Shown piece after piece: positions 16,982-24,161 of a stretch of 32,787 bases of DNA (within the stretch, counting starts at the first letter, position 1; every line of letters starts with the position of its first letter). Below the pieces are notes generated by a model, which had not been told where the DNA came from, searched no databases, and saw only the letters and a list, made by a program, of their open reading frames with translations. A program made the position numbers and the translations under genes. The stretch is from NCBI RefSeq assembly GCF_964021735.1, contig NZ_CAXIBN010000013.1:1-32787 (forward strand), read 5' to 3'. Source of the stretch: Wocania_A sp964021735 (GTDB taxonomy: Bacteria; Bacteroidota; Bacteroidia; Flavobacteriales; Flavobacteriaceae).

Positions 16982-17395
16982 TCAGTCAAAAGGCAGTAAA
17001 TCCGGTTCCAAAAATTTTGTTTTTGCATTCTTCGAATTATAAATATCAAATCCATAGTGGCAAGACATTAACTCTTTGAAATTATGTTTCAATCTTGGGA
17101 ATTCATTTATAAATTTTTCAAAGCTATCAGAATCCGATTTGAGAATAAAATGATAAACTGCTTTTATAGCGGCTAAAGTCAAAGTTGCGTTGTATTTGTC
17201 TTCTTCTCCAACAATTTTTACGTACTTTTTTAGCTGAATTTGTATGTTTGATTTTGATTTTTCAATGCCATATTTTTTAATATTAATCCAAGCCAACCTC
17301 AAATGTGCTTCATGAGAGAAAATATCTGGATTTAACTTACAATTAATAAATTGTTTTTCAAATTCAGAGTCGGATAGTTCAAAATGTCTTTCCAT
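16982..17395 (-). CDS. Conserved hypothetical protein with FSHEAHLRLAW motif
   Basis: The 137-residue soluble, mainly helical protein has no name I can give with certainty. Visible marks are a His pair in FSHEAHLRLAW (about 26-36), a YNATLT string in the middle and the ending FLEPDLLPF. These resemble a widespread small family in which the motifs read HxxHLRxAW, KYHxTLT and FxxPDLxP, usually left as hypothetical. The middle histidine of that pattern is Asn here. No membrane segment or signal peptide is seen. It stands alone in a low-density stretch with related short repeats on both sides, so it may be a recently gained cassette gene. Confidence 0.7.
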   Translation of the reverse strand: MERHFELSDSEFEKQFINCKLNPDIFSHEAHLRLAWINIKKYGIEKSKSNIQIQLKKYVKIVGEEDKYNATLTLAAIKAVYHFILKSDSDSFEKFINEFPRLKHNFKELMSCHYGFDIYNSKNAKTKFLEPDLLPFD

Positions 17396-17416
17396 CTTTT
17401 TTCAAATTATTGCTAG

Positions 17417-17471
17417 CGATTAAGGATATGAATCTGTTTAAATGATTAATATCCACAGATAAGCGAAGTTA
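17417..17471. repeat. Dispersed intergenic repeat, copy A
   Basis: The element reads CGATTA-N4-TATG, then 32 bp including GTTTAA, then GCGAAGTTA. The same words in the same order and on the same strand occur at 32656-32703. It lies directly upstream of the hypothetical gene at 16982-17395. Confidence 0.5.
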
Positions 17472-17593
17472 GAATTTTTATAAAAGTCAATACATTATAA
17501 ACAAACTTATAAGAAATCTGCAAACAAAAAACCAAGCTTTTACTCAAGATTTGTTTTACAATTTATTAATTTTTAATGAGTTATAATATTGAT

Positions 17594-18379
17594 TTATATT
17601 TTATCCTCTTTAGAAATCGAAACATCTTTAAACAAAAGCATCTCCTTTATTTTACTTGAAGCACCGTCATAAAAACCCGTGGCTTTTTGATAATTTTTTG
17701 GGTTCTCAAAAGTGCCAAAAAACATATCTATTAGCGGTAAATCTGCATAATTATTTTTGTGAATTCCTCTACCGTGATGAATAGAATGGCTCTCTGGTCG
17801 TTGAACGAAATATCCAATCCAACGCGGAGTTTTTATATTTGCATGTTGAAAAAATGCTAAAAAATTTATAACAAAAAGTAGTATGGTAATAGTCTGTGGA
17901 GGCAGTCCAACAAGTAAAGCAAAACTAACACTACCAACAAGGGTAAAACCTATCATATCTAACGGGCTATGGAACAATGAACCATAAGCATCTAACCGTT
18001 CTGCGCTGTGGTGAACTTGATGAAAAGTACACCATAAAAAATCATATTTATGCATAGTTATATGATATACGTAAATCACTAATTCATAAACTAAAAGCCC
18101 AATTATTGAGCTTGTAAAGACACTTAAATGGGTTAAATTGAATACTTGGAATTCTGCCAAAAAGGGATCAATAAATATTGGCAAATAAGATGCTACAAAA
18201 AAGAACGCAAAGAAAAAAAGCAACCCTTTTACTCTCCAGTTCTTTACTTTAGGTAGTTTCCTTGCAGGAAAAATTTCTTCCCATAATATTAAAAAGGCAT
18301 AGGAAGCTAAAATAGCTAATGATAAAGGGTCTAATAATAATTCTAAAGGTGTTGGTAATTGCGAAAAAACAGTTTCCAT
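17594..18379 (-). CDS. Sterol desaturase / fatty acid hydroxylase family membrane protein
   Basis: The 261-residue membrane protein has about four helices and the histidine clusters of the di-iron fatty acid hydroxylase superfamily: H106-x3-H110, H120-x2-HH124 and H198-x2-HH202, with H179 as a possible further ligand. The enzyme would hydroxylate or desaturate a lipid at the cytoplasmic face of the membrane. The substrate is unknown; in flavobacteria hydroxy fatty acids, aminolipids and carotenoids are candidates. The Crp/Fnr-type regulator gene lies 76 bp upstream on the same strand, so shared control is possible. Confidence 0.9.
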   Translation of the reverse strand: METVFSQLPTPLELLLDPLSLAILASYAFLILWEEIFPARKLPKVKNWRVKGLLFFFAFFFVASYLPIFIDPFLAEFQVFNLTHLSVFTSSIIGLLVYELVIYVYHITMHKYDFLWCTFHQVHHSAERLDAYGSLFHSPLDMIGFTLVGSVSFALLVGLPPQTITILLFVINFLAFFQHANIKTPRWIGYFVQRPESHSIHHGRGIHKNNYADLPLIDMFFGTFENPKNYQKATGFYDGASSKIKEMLLFKDVSISKEDKI

Positions 18380-18455
18380 AATTTATAATTTTAAGTTTGA
18401 GCTGCAAAAATAATTGCACCTTAAGCTTTAAACTAAAAATTACACTTGACCTATG

Positions 18456-19022
18456 TTAGGAATTTAATTTTTTTCTTATTCTGCTTAAACTTTCTGGATG
18501 AATCCCTAAATATTTAGCTATCTTATTAACCGGAATACTAGAAATATATTTAGAGTGAGTTTGAAACATTTCAGCATAACGCTCTTCGGCAGTTTTAGAT
18601 AAGAAATCTTTTTCTCTGTTAGATTTCCTTATGTAAGCTTGCTCAAATAATATACGGCTAAATTTATTGGCTTCAAATGATGTTTCATAAGACTTAAATA
18701 AATCTGGATAAGCAATCATTTCTAACTCACAATCTATTAATGCGGTTACTTGTACATTTGAAGGTGCTTGTGTTAAAAAGGAAGTTAAACCTGCAAACAT
18801 GTCATTTTCAAAAAAGAAATCAATAATTTTTTCAGACACATAACTTTTAATAGTCATTTCTACAATACCTGTATTTATAAAGTAAACATAAGGTTCAACT
18901 TTATTGTATTCAGATATGATTTTACCTTTTTTAAAGTTAATCTTTTTTACAGGATAAGGTAATTCATCATAAGACAAATACGATGTATTTAAAATTATGT
19001 TATAAAATTCTAAAAATGACAT
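18456..19022 (-). CDS. Crp/Fnr-type transcriptional regulator
   Basis: The 188-residue protein has an N-terminal cyclic-nucleotide-binding-like beta roll (about 20-120) and a compact C-terminal helix-turn-helix (about 160-186, IAKYLGIHPESLSRIRKKL). The phosphate-binding cassette region reads MFAGLTSFLTQAPSN and lacks the Arg that contacts cAMP, and there are no N-terminal Fnr cysteines. Its signal is therefore neither cAMP nor an Fnr iron-sulfur cluster as far as can be seen. This is the common Bacteroidota form. Its target may include the hydroxylase gene directly downstream. Confidence 0.88.
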   Translation of the reverse strand: MSFLEFYNIILNTSYLSYDELPYPVKKINFKKGKIISEYNKVEPYVYFINTGIVEMTIKSYVSEKIIDFFFENDMFAGLTSFLTQAPSNVQVTALIDCELEMIAYPDLFKSYETSFEANKFSRILFEQAYIRKSNREKDFLSKTAEERYAEMFQTHSKYISSIPVNKIAKYLGIHPESLSRIRKKLNS

Positions 19023-19087
19023 ATCTAAACTAGAAAACTATTCAATTTTAAATTTAGTGTTTTTTTATGGTTTATAAGCACAAAAAA

Positions 19088-19110
19088 ATCCCAAGCCAAA
19101 AGCTCAGGAT
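19088..19110 (-). terminator. Terminator of the ferredoxin gene
   Basis: On the minus strand a 9-bp stem with two G-U pairs (ATCCTGAGC with GCTTGGGAT, loop TTTTG) is followed by a run of seven T at 19088-19082. It lies about 30 bp after the ferredoxin stop. Confidence 0.75.
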
Positions 19111-19141
19111 TCGTTATTCATTCTTAATTATAAATTTTTAA

Positions 19142-19495
19142 TTATCCATCAGGATGCATAAAGCGTTGTTTCGCTAAAAGCTCTTCTTCGGTTTCCACCA
19201 CATCTTCATCTGGTACACAACAATCTACAGGACAAACCGCAGCACATTGTGGCTCGTCATGAAACCCTTTACACTCAGTACACTTGTCTGGTACAATGTA
19301 ATAAATCTCATCGCTTATCGGCTCTTGCGCTTCATCTGCATCAACTTCGCTTCCATTAGTCAAAACCACAGTTCCGTTTAAACTTGTACCATCTTTATAG
19401 CGCCAATCGTCTGCACCTTCATATATTGCTGTATTTGGGCACTCGGGTTCGCATGCACCACAATTTATACATTCGTCTGTTATTATAATTGCCAT
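19142..19495 (-). CDS. Dicluster 4Fe-4S ferredoxin
   Basis: The 117-residue electron carrier has a first cluster motif C9-x2-C12-x2-C15-x3-C19 and a second C72-x2-C75-x8-C84-x3-C88 plus C92. An acidic insert of about 50 residues separates the motifs. This matches the YfhL-like/bacterial 2[4Fe-4S] form with an enlarged second loop. The frame extends upstream to an ATG at 19564, but that region contains the predicted promoter. The ATG at 19495 gives MAIIITDECINCGAC, the usual start. It is divergent from the acyl-CoA reductase gene. Confidence 0.93.
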   Translation of the reverse strand: MAIIITDECINCGACEPECPNTAIYEGADDWRYKDGTSLNGTVVLTNGSEVDADEAQEPISDEIYYIVPDKCTECKGFHDEPQCAAVCPVDCCVPDEDVVETEEELLAKQRFMHPDG

Positions 19496-19519
19496 AGCGT
19501 TTTTTCTCTTGAGTTTGCT

Positions 19520-19527
19520 TAAATTTG
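19520..19527 (+). promoter_or_regulatory. -7 box of the acyl-CoA reductase gene
   Basis: TAAATTTG matches TAnnTTTG and sits 45 bp before the ATG at 19572. It overlaps the region of the divergent ferredoxin promoter. No good TTG lies at the usual spacing. Confidence 0.45.
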
Positions 19528-19533
19528 CAGACG

Positions 19534-19564
19534 CAAAAATAAAGCCAAAACCATTCATAACCAA
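19534..19564 (-). promoter_or_regulatory. Flavobacterial promoter of the ferredoxin gene
   Basis: On the minus strand TTG (19564-19562), a 20-bp spacer and TATTTTTG (19541-19534) match the Bacteroidota consensus. The start point would lie about 30 bp before the ATG at 19495, which rules against the longer reading frame. Confidence 0.65.
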
Positions 19565-19571
19565 ATATAGA

Positions 19572-20630
19572 ATGCATTTACAACAAAGAATTAACGCTTT
19601 TGTAAAATTAGGAGATTTTATTGGTCAGTTTTCTAATGAAGCTATCAAAAAAAAAGATAATGTGGAACACAACGCTATTTTCTTTGATGGCTTTAAGCAC
19701 CAACTAAAATTAGCCGAAGAAAGCAACGGTTGGTTTACCCAAGAAAATATAAAATTTGCATTAAAAGGATGGTCAGACTCCCTAACTCTTAAAAACTTAA
19801 CAAAATGGTTGCAACCTTATAATTTAGATGCTGTTAACCCCAGAAAAATTGCCATAATTATGGCAGGAAACATTCCGCTAGTTGGGTTTCATGATTTTTT
19901 ATCGGTTTTAATTTCTGGTCATAATATATTGGTTAAACAATCATCAAACGATAAACACCTGCTACCCTACTTAGCTAAGTATTTAGAATATGTTGAAAAT
20001 GATTTTAAAGGTAAAATTGAATTTACTGAAGAAAAATTAACAAATTTTGATGCCGTAATAGCCACAGGAAGCAACAATACAGCACGCTATTTTGAATATT
20101 ATTTTAAAGGCAAACCTTCTATTATTAGAAATAATAGGAATTCAATTGCAGTTTTAAAAGGGAAAGAATCTACTGAAGATTTAAAAAAACTATCTGAAGA
20201 CATTTTTAGATATTATGGCTTAGGTTGCAGAAATGTATCTAAACTTTTTGTACCAAAAAACTATAAGTTTGACACTTTTTTTGAATCTATATATCATTGG
20301 CACACAATAATTGATAAAGCTAAATACGCCAATAATTACGACTATAATAAAGCCGTATATTTAATGAGTGAATTTGATATGCTAGAAAATGGTTTTTTTA
20401 TGATTAAAGAAGATGAAAGCTACGCATCGCCAATAGCAACTTTATTTTATGAATATTATGATGATGCAGAACAATTAAAAGAAAAAATAAAAACTGATTC
20501 TAATAAAATTCAATGTGTTGTTTCAAGCGGATTTATAAATAATGAAATTGCTTTTGGTAAAACACAAAAACCTCAACTTTGGGATTATGCAGATGATGTA
20601 GATACTATTGCATTTTTATTAGAAATATAG
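19572..20630 (+). CDS. Acyl-CoA reductase (LuxC family)
   Basis: The 352-residue protein belongs to the aldehyde-dehydrogenase-like LuxC family, which reduces acyl-CoA or acyl thioesters to aldehydes through a cysteine thioester. The candidate nucleophile is C219 in YYGLGCRNVSKLFVP. The upstream Rossmann part carries IIMAGNIPLVGFHDF and IATGSNNTARYFEYY. The frame opens at 19509, but the -7 box at 19520 lies within that extension; the ATG at 19572 gives a good family start. No lux luciferase genes are present, so the role is not bioluminescence. serC follows after 75 bp and the ferredoxin gene is divergent, an order I recognise as common in flavobacteria. Confidence 0.85.
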   Translation: MHLQQRINAFVKLGDFIGQFSNEAIKKKDNVEHNAIFFDGFKHQLKLAEESNGWFTQENIKFALKGWSDSLTLKNLTKWLQPYNLDAVNPRKIAIIMAGNIPLVGFHDFLSVLISGHNILVKQSSNDKHLLPYLAKYLEYVENDFKGKIEFTEEKLTNFDAVIATGSNNTARYFEYYFKGKPSIIRNNRNSIAVLKGKESTEDLKKLSEDIFRYYGLGCRNVSKLFVPKNYKFDTFFESIYHWHTIIDKAKYANNYDYNKAVYLMSEFDMLENGFFMIKEDESYASPIATLFYEYYDDAEQLKEKIKTDSNKIQCVVSSGFINNEIAFGKTQKPQLWDYADDVDTIAFLLEI

Positions 20631-20705
20631 TCCAAAAATTATTGATTATATAACACGAAATCTCATATTAATTAAGACCTTTGTGTCATAAAATTTCACT
20701 ATAAA

Positions 20706-21770
20706 ATGAAAAAACACAATTTTAGCGCAGGACCATGTATTTTACCTCAAGAAGTCTTATTAAAAGCATCTGAGGCAGTCATAGATTTTGATAACAGCGG
20801 CTTATCACTAATTGAAATTTCACACAGAAGCAAAGCTTTTGTTGACGTCATGGAAAAAGCCAGAGCTTTAGCTTTAGAATTACTTGGTTTAGAAGGCAAA
20901 GGCTACAAAGCATTGTTTTTACAAGGTGGCGCAAGCACACAGTTTTTAATGGTAGCTTTAAATCTTTTAGAAAAAAGAGCAGGCTATTTAAACTCTGGAA
21001 CTTGGGCAGATAAAGCCATAAAAGAAGCGAAAATTTATGATGATATTTATGAAGTTGGATCCTCAAAAAATGCCAACTTTAACTATATACCTAAAGGCTA
21101 TGATATTCCTTCAGATTACGACTATTTCCATTGCACATCAAACAATACCATCTTCGGAACGCAAATGAAATCATTTCCAAAGTGTGATATTCCTATGGTT
21201 TGCGATATGAGTAGTGATATTTTTTCGCGCTCACTTGATTTTTCGCAATTCGATCTAATATACGCTGGGGCACAAAAAAATATGGGTCCAGCAGGAACAA
21301 CTCTTGTTGTTATTAAAGAAGATATTCTTGGTAAAGTATCGCGTAAAATTCCATCAATGATGGATTACAAAACGCATATTAGCAAAGGTAGTATGTTTAA
21401 TACACCTCCTGTTTTTGCTGTTTACACATCAATGCTAACTTTAGAATGGTTAAAAAATCTTGGTGGAATTCCTGCTATTGAAAAAGAAAACGAAAAAAAA
21501 GCACGCTTAATGTATTCTGAGATTGATTTGAATCCTTTATTTAAAGGTTTTGCAACCAAAGAAGACCGTTCTAACATGAATGCAACATTCACTTTAGAAA
21601 ATGAAAACCTGAAAGAAACCTTTGAAACCATGTTAAAAGAAGGTGGTATTAATGGTTTAAATGGTCACAGAAGTGTTGGTGGATACAGAGCATCTATGTA
21701 TAATGCATTACCCCTAGACAGTGTTAAAGCATTAGTAGAAATAATGAGTGAGTTAGAAAGTAAAGCGTAA
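20706..21770 (+). CDS. serC: Phosphoserine aminotransferase
   Basis: The 354-residue class V aminotransferase makes 3-phosphoserine from 3-phosphohydroxypyruvate, and also acts in pyridoxal phosphate synthesis as phosphohydroxythreonine transaminase. The N-terminal NFSAGPCILP motif, the phosphate-binding QGGAS, and the PLP lysine K191 in YAGAQKNMGPAG are present, as is the C-terminal GHRSVGGYRASMYNA. It precedes serA by 86 bp, giving the first two specific steps of serine synthesis side by side. Confidence 0.96.
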   Translation: MKKHNFSAGPCILPQEVLLKASEAVIDFDNSGLSLIEISHRSKAFVDVMEKARALALELLGLEGKGYKALFLQGGASTQFLMVALNLLEKRAGYLNSGTWADKAIKEAKIYDDIYEVGSSKNANFNYIPKGYDIPSDYDYFHCTSNNTIFGTQMKSFPKCDIPMVCDMSSDIFSRSLDFSQFDLIYAGAQKNMGPAGTTLVVIKEDILGKVSRKIPSMMDYKTHISKGSMFNTPPVFAVYTSMLTLEWLKNLGGIPAIEKENEKKARLMYSEIDLNPLFKGFATKEDRSNMNATFTLENENLKETFETMLKEGGINGLNGHRSVGGYRASMYNALPLDSVKALVEIMSELESKA

Positions 21771-21778
21771 AATTAATC

Positions 21779-21843
21779 GTCATTCCGAACGAAGTGAAGA
21801 AATCTTATTAAAAGATTGCCACGTCATACTTCCTCGCAATGAC
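21779..21843. repeat. REP-like palindromic intergenic repeat
   Basis: GTCATTCCGAACGAAGTG at the left and CTTCCTCGCAATGAC at the right form an imperfect terminal inverted repeat, with an internal AATCTT/AAGATT hairpin. I recognise this as a sequence widely scattered in flavobacterial intergenic regions. It fills most of the serC-serA gap, stops short of the serA start, and could form a stem in the message. Confidence 0.7.
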
Positions 21844-21856
21844 AAAATAAAAAAGA

Positions 21857-22807
21857 ATGAAAGTATTAGCAAACGATGGCATTTCTCAAAGCGGTATTGA
21901 TGCCTTAGAAAAAGGTGGTTACGAAGTTATCACAACAACTGTAGCACAAGAGCAATTAATAAATTACATCAACGAAAAAGAAATAAGTGTTTTATTGGTA
22001 CGTAGTGCAACAACCGTACGCAAAGACTTAATTAATGCTTGCCCGAGCCTAAAAATTATTGGACGTGGTGGTGTTGGTATGGATAATATTGATGTAGAAT
22101 ATGCTAGAGAAAAAGGATTAAAAGTAATTAATACACCTGCAGCCTCATCACATTCTGTTGCAGAATTAGTATTTGGTCACCTTTACGGATTAGCACGTTA
22201 CTTACATAACTCAAATAGAGATATGCCATTAGAAGGTGATAGCAACTTTAAAGGTTTAAAGAAAGCCTATGCTAAAGGCACAGAATTAAAAGGAAAGACT
22301 TTAGGTGTTTTAGGCTTCGGTCGTATTGGTCAAGCTACTGCTAAAGTGGCTCTTGGAGCTGGTATGAAAGTGGTTGCTTTCGATCCGTTTTTAGATAAAG
22401 TGAATTTAGAATTAGATTTTTTTGATGGTCAAACCGTAAATTTTGAAATTGAAACTATTTCTAAAGAAGATGTTTTAAAACAATCAGACTTTATTACTTT
22501 ACATGTTCCAGCACAAAAGGATTACGTTATTGATGAAGCTGAATTTAACATGATGAAAGATGGTGTAATTATAGCTAATGCAGCTCGTGGTGGTGTAGTA
22601 AACGAAGTAGCACTTGTAAAAGCTATTGAAAATGGTAAAGTAGCAAGAGCAGCTTTAGATGTTTTTGAAAAAGAACCTAAACCAGAAATTCAATTATTAA
22701 TGAATCCTGCATTATCATTAACACCACATACCGGTGCTGCAACTAACGAAGCACAAGATAGAATTGGTACAGAATTAGCATCACAAATAATAAGTATTCT
22801 AGGGTAA
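21857..22807 (+). CDS. serA: D-3-phosphoglycerate dehydrogenase (short form)
   Basis: The 316-residue D-isomer-specific 2-hydroxyacid dehydrogenase starts the serine pathway by oxidising 3-phosphoglycerate. The NAD site GFGRIG, the substrate-side NAARGGVVNE with the catalytic Arg, and the catalytic H291 in LTPHTGAA are present. It lacks the C-terminal ACT domain of feedback-inhibited enzymes. It follows serC, which supports the serine role over other hydroxyacid dehydrogenases. A terminator follows at 22851. Confidence 0.93.
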   Translation: MKVLANDGISQSGIDALEKGGYEVITTTVAQEQLINYINEKEISVLLVRSATTVRKDLINACPSLKIIGRGGVGMDNIDVEYAREKGLKVINTPAASSHSVAELVFGHLYGLARYLHNSNRDMPLEGDSNFKGLKKAYAKGTELKGKTLGVLGFGRIGQATAKVALGAGMKVVAFDPFLDKVNLELDFFDGQTVNFEIETISKEDVLKQSDFITLHVPAQKDYVIDEAEFNMMKDGVIIANAARGGVVNEVALVKAIENGKVARAALDVFEKEPKPEIQLLMNPALSLTPHTGAATNEAQDRIGTELASQIISILG

Positions 22808-22850
22808 AAGAATTCTTTTCAAATAAAATGTGACCGAAATGGTATAATTG

Positions 22851-22879
22851 AGTCCTAACTATATGTTGGGACTTTTTTT
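22851..22879 (+). terminator. Terminator after serA
   Basis: A 9-bp stem with one G-U pair (AGTCCTAAC with GTTGGGACT, loop TATAT) is followed by six further T. It closes the acyl-CoA reductase-serC-serA unit. Confidence 0.85.
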
Positions 22880-22927
22880 GTACCTTGAACTTCCAATTTA
22901 TTAATATTAAAAAAACAAAATATAATC

Positions 22928-23566
22928 ATGTCAGGAATTTTAGACTTATTAAACAGCGACCTAGGAAAAACTATTATCAGTGGTGTTTCTAATCAAACTA
23001 ATCAACCTCAAAACAAAACACAAGATGTTTTAACTATGGCTTTACCAGTATTAATGCAGGCTATGAGACGAAACGCAGCAACACAGCAAGGTGCAGAAGG
23101 ATTACTTGGTGCTTTAAACGGCAAACACGATGGTAGTATCTTAGATAATTTAGGAGGGCTATTTAGCGGAGGCGTTGATAATAATGTTATAAATGACGGA
23201 GAAAAAATTCTTGGACATGTTTTAGGTGGAAAACAACGACATGTTGAAAACGCTTTAAGTCAAAAATCTGGAATGGATGCAACCTCAATTGCTCAAATAC
23301 TTAAAGTTGCAGCTCCTATTTTAATGGGAGTATTAGGTAAACAAAGTAAACAACAACAAGTAAATAGCCCAAGTGGTATTGAAGGCTTATTAGGCGGATT
23401 ATTAAAAGGAAACTCACCACAACAAGAGCAAAGCTTTTTAGAATCTATTCTTGATGCCGATGGCGATGGCAGTGTAATTGATGATGTTGCAGGTATGGTG
23501 TTAGGCGGTAATAAAAAGAAAGGCGGACTTGGTGGATTGCTAGGTGGACTTTTTGGAGGTAAATAA
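22928..23566 (+). CDS. DUF937 domain protein
   Basis: The 212-residue protein is rich in Gly, Gln and Asn. It opens with SGILDLLNSDLGKTIISGVSN, the DUF937/YidB-like start, and has two related helical repeats (about 25-90 and 105-190), each ending in a glycine-rich linker. DADGDGSVIDDVAGMV near residue 177 resembles a calcium loop, but a second copy (KHDGSILDNLGGLF) shows it is part of the family repeat. It has no signal peptide or catalytic motif. The family function is unknown. It is transcribed alone between two terminators. Confidence 0.82.
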   Translation: MSGILDLLNSDLGKTIISGVSNQTNQPQNKTQDVLTMALPVLMQAMRRNAATQQGAEGLLGALNGKHDGSILDNLGGLFSGGVDNNVINDGEKILGHVLGGKQRHVENALSQKSGMDATSIAQILKVAAPILMGVLGKQSKQQQVNSPSGIEGLLGGLLKGNSPQQEQSFLESILDADGDGSVIDDVAGMVLGGNKKKGGLGGLLGGLFGGK

Positions 23567-23593
23567 AATTGCAGTACTTTTTATAAATTCAAG

Positions 23594-23623
23594 AATGCTA
23601 AACAAGACAGTTTAGCATTTTTT
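23594..23623 (+). terminator. Terminator after the DUF937 gene
   Basis: A perfect 10-bp stem AATGCTAAAC/GTTTAGCATT with a six-base loop AAGACA is followed by a T-run. Confidence 0.88.
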
Positions 23624-23687
23624 GTTAAAATCATTTAAAAATCAAATGTTTAAGGAATGATTTTTGTATCTTTAAATTAAAAAAGTT

Positions 23688-24125
23688 ATGAAAACGTATA
23701 TTTATCTAATTTTAGTATTAGGTTTTCTTATTAGTTGCAATACTTCGAAAAGATTACCCTCCATAAATAAAGAAGAAGCTAATAATATAACAGCAAACGA
23801 TACTGTAAAAATTAGTAATGATGAACTAGAATACGAAATCATTATTATAGAACCAGGTTTTAATGTTTGGTTGGCAAGCAGAGCAAGACCAGAAGGATAT
23901 TACTCGCAACAGTACTTAGAAAACAGAAATTATCAATATGTAGTAGCATGGAATCAAAGAGTATTACAGCCTAACCTTTATAATCCAGATCTTTACGAAA
24001 TGCAAATTGACTATCAACCTCAAATAGATTATGGATATGATGTAAATTATAAGTTATATAATTATTTTATCTACTTTCAATTAACCTACAAACAACAATT
24101 AGCTGGCTTTACACCTAGAATTTAA
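23688..24125 (+). CDS. DUF6146-type lipoprotein
   Basis: The 145-residue protein has a lipoprotein signal peptide: Lys near the start, a hydrophobic stretch and the lipobox LISC with Cys17. The mature part carries YEIIIIEPGFNVWL and YSQQYLENRNYQYVVAWNQR, which I recognise as the pattern of the flavobacterial DUF6146 family, of unknown function. It is probably anchored in the periplasm or outer membrane. It is followed 36 bp later by a membrane protein gene. My family call is from memory of the motif and is moderate. Confidence 0.72.
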   Translation: MKTYIYLILVLGFLISCNTSKRLPSINKEEANNITANDTVKISNDELEYEIIIIEPGFNVWLASRARPEGYYSQQYLENRNYQYVVAWNQRVLQPNLYNPDLYEMQIDYQPQIDYGYDVNYKLYNYFIYFQLTYKQQLAGFTPRI

Positions 24126-24137
24126 AACTCTTTTAAC

Positions 24138-24145
24138 TATTTTTG
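24138..24145 (+). promoter_or_regulatory. -7 box before the DUF6787-like gene
   Basis: TATTTTTG fits TAnnTTTG and lies 16 bp before the GTG start at 24162. It suggests that the downstream genes can be transcribed independently of the lipoprotein gene. No -33 TTG is evident. Confidence 0.4.
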
Positions 24146-24161
24146 CATTCAAATTTTTATT

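Noticed and set aside
16788..17042. Plus-strand 84-codon hydrophobic frame between ychF and the hypothetical gene
   Set aside because: It is rich in Phe/Ile from AT-rich non-coding sequence, overlaps the opposite-strand gene, and has no promoter or motif.
19509..19571. N-terminal extension of the acyl-CoA reductase
   Set aside because: It lies over the -7 box of the gene and the divergent ferredoxin promoter.
19572..20630. Bioluminescence gene cluster suggested by the LuxC-type gene
   Set aside because: No luxA, luxB, luxD or luxE genes are near; LuxC-family reductases are common in non-luminous Bacteroidota.
23450..23500. Calcium-binding dockerin/EF-hand motif in the DUF937 protein
   Set aside because: A related string occurs in the first half of the protein, so it is part of the family repeat; the surrounding helices do not make an EF-hand.
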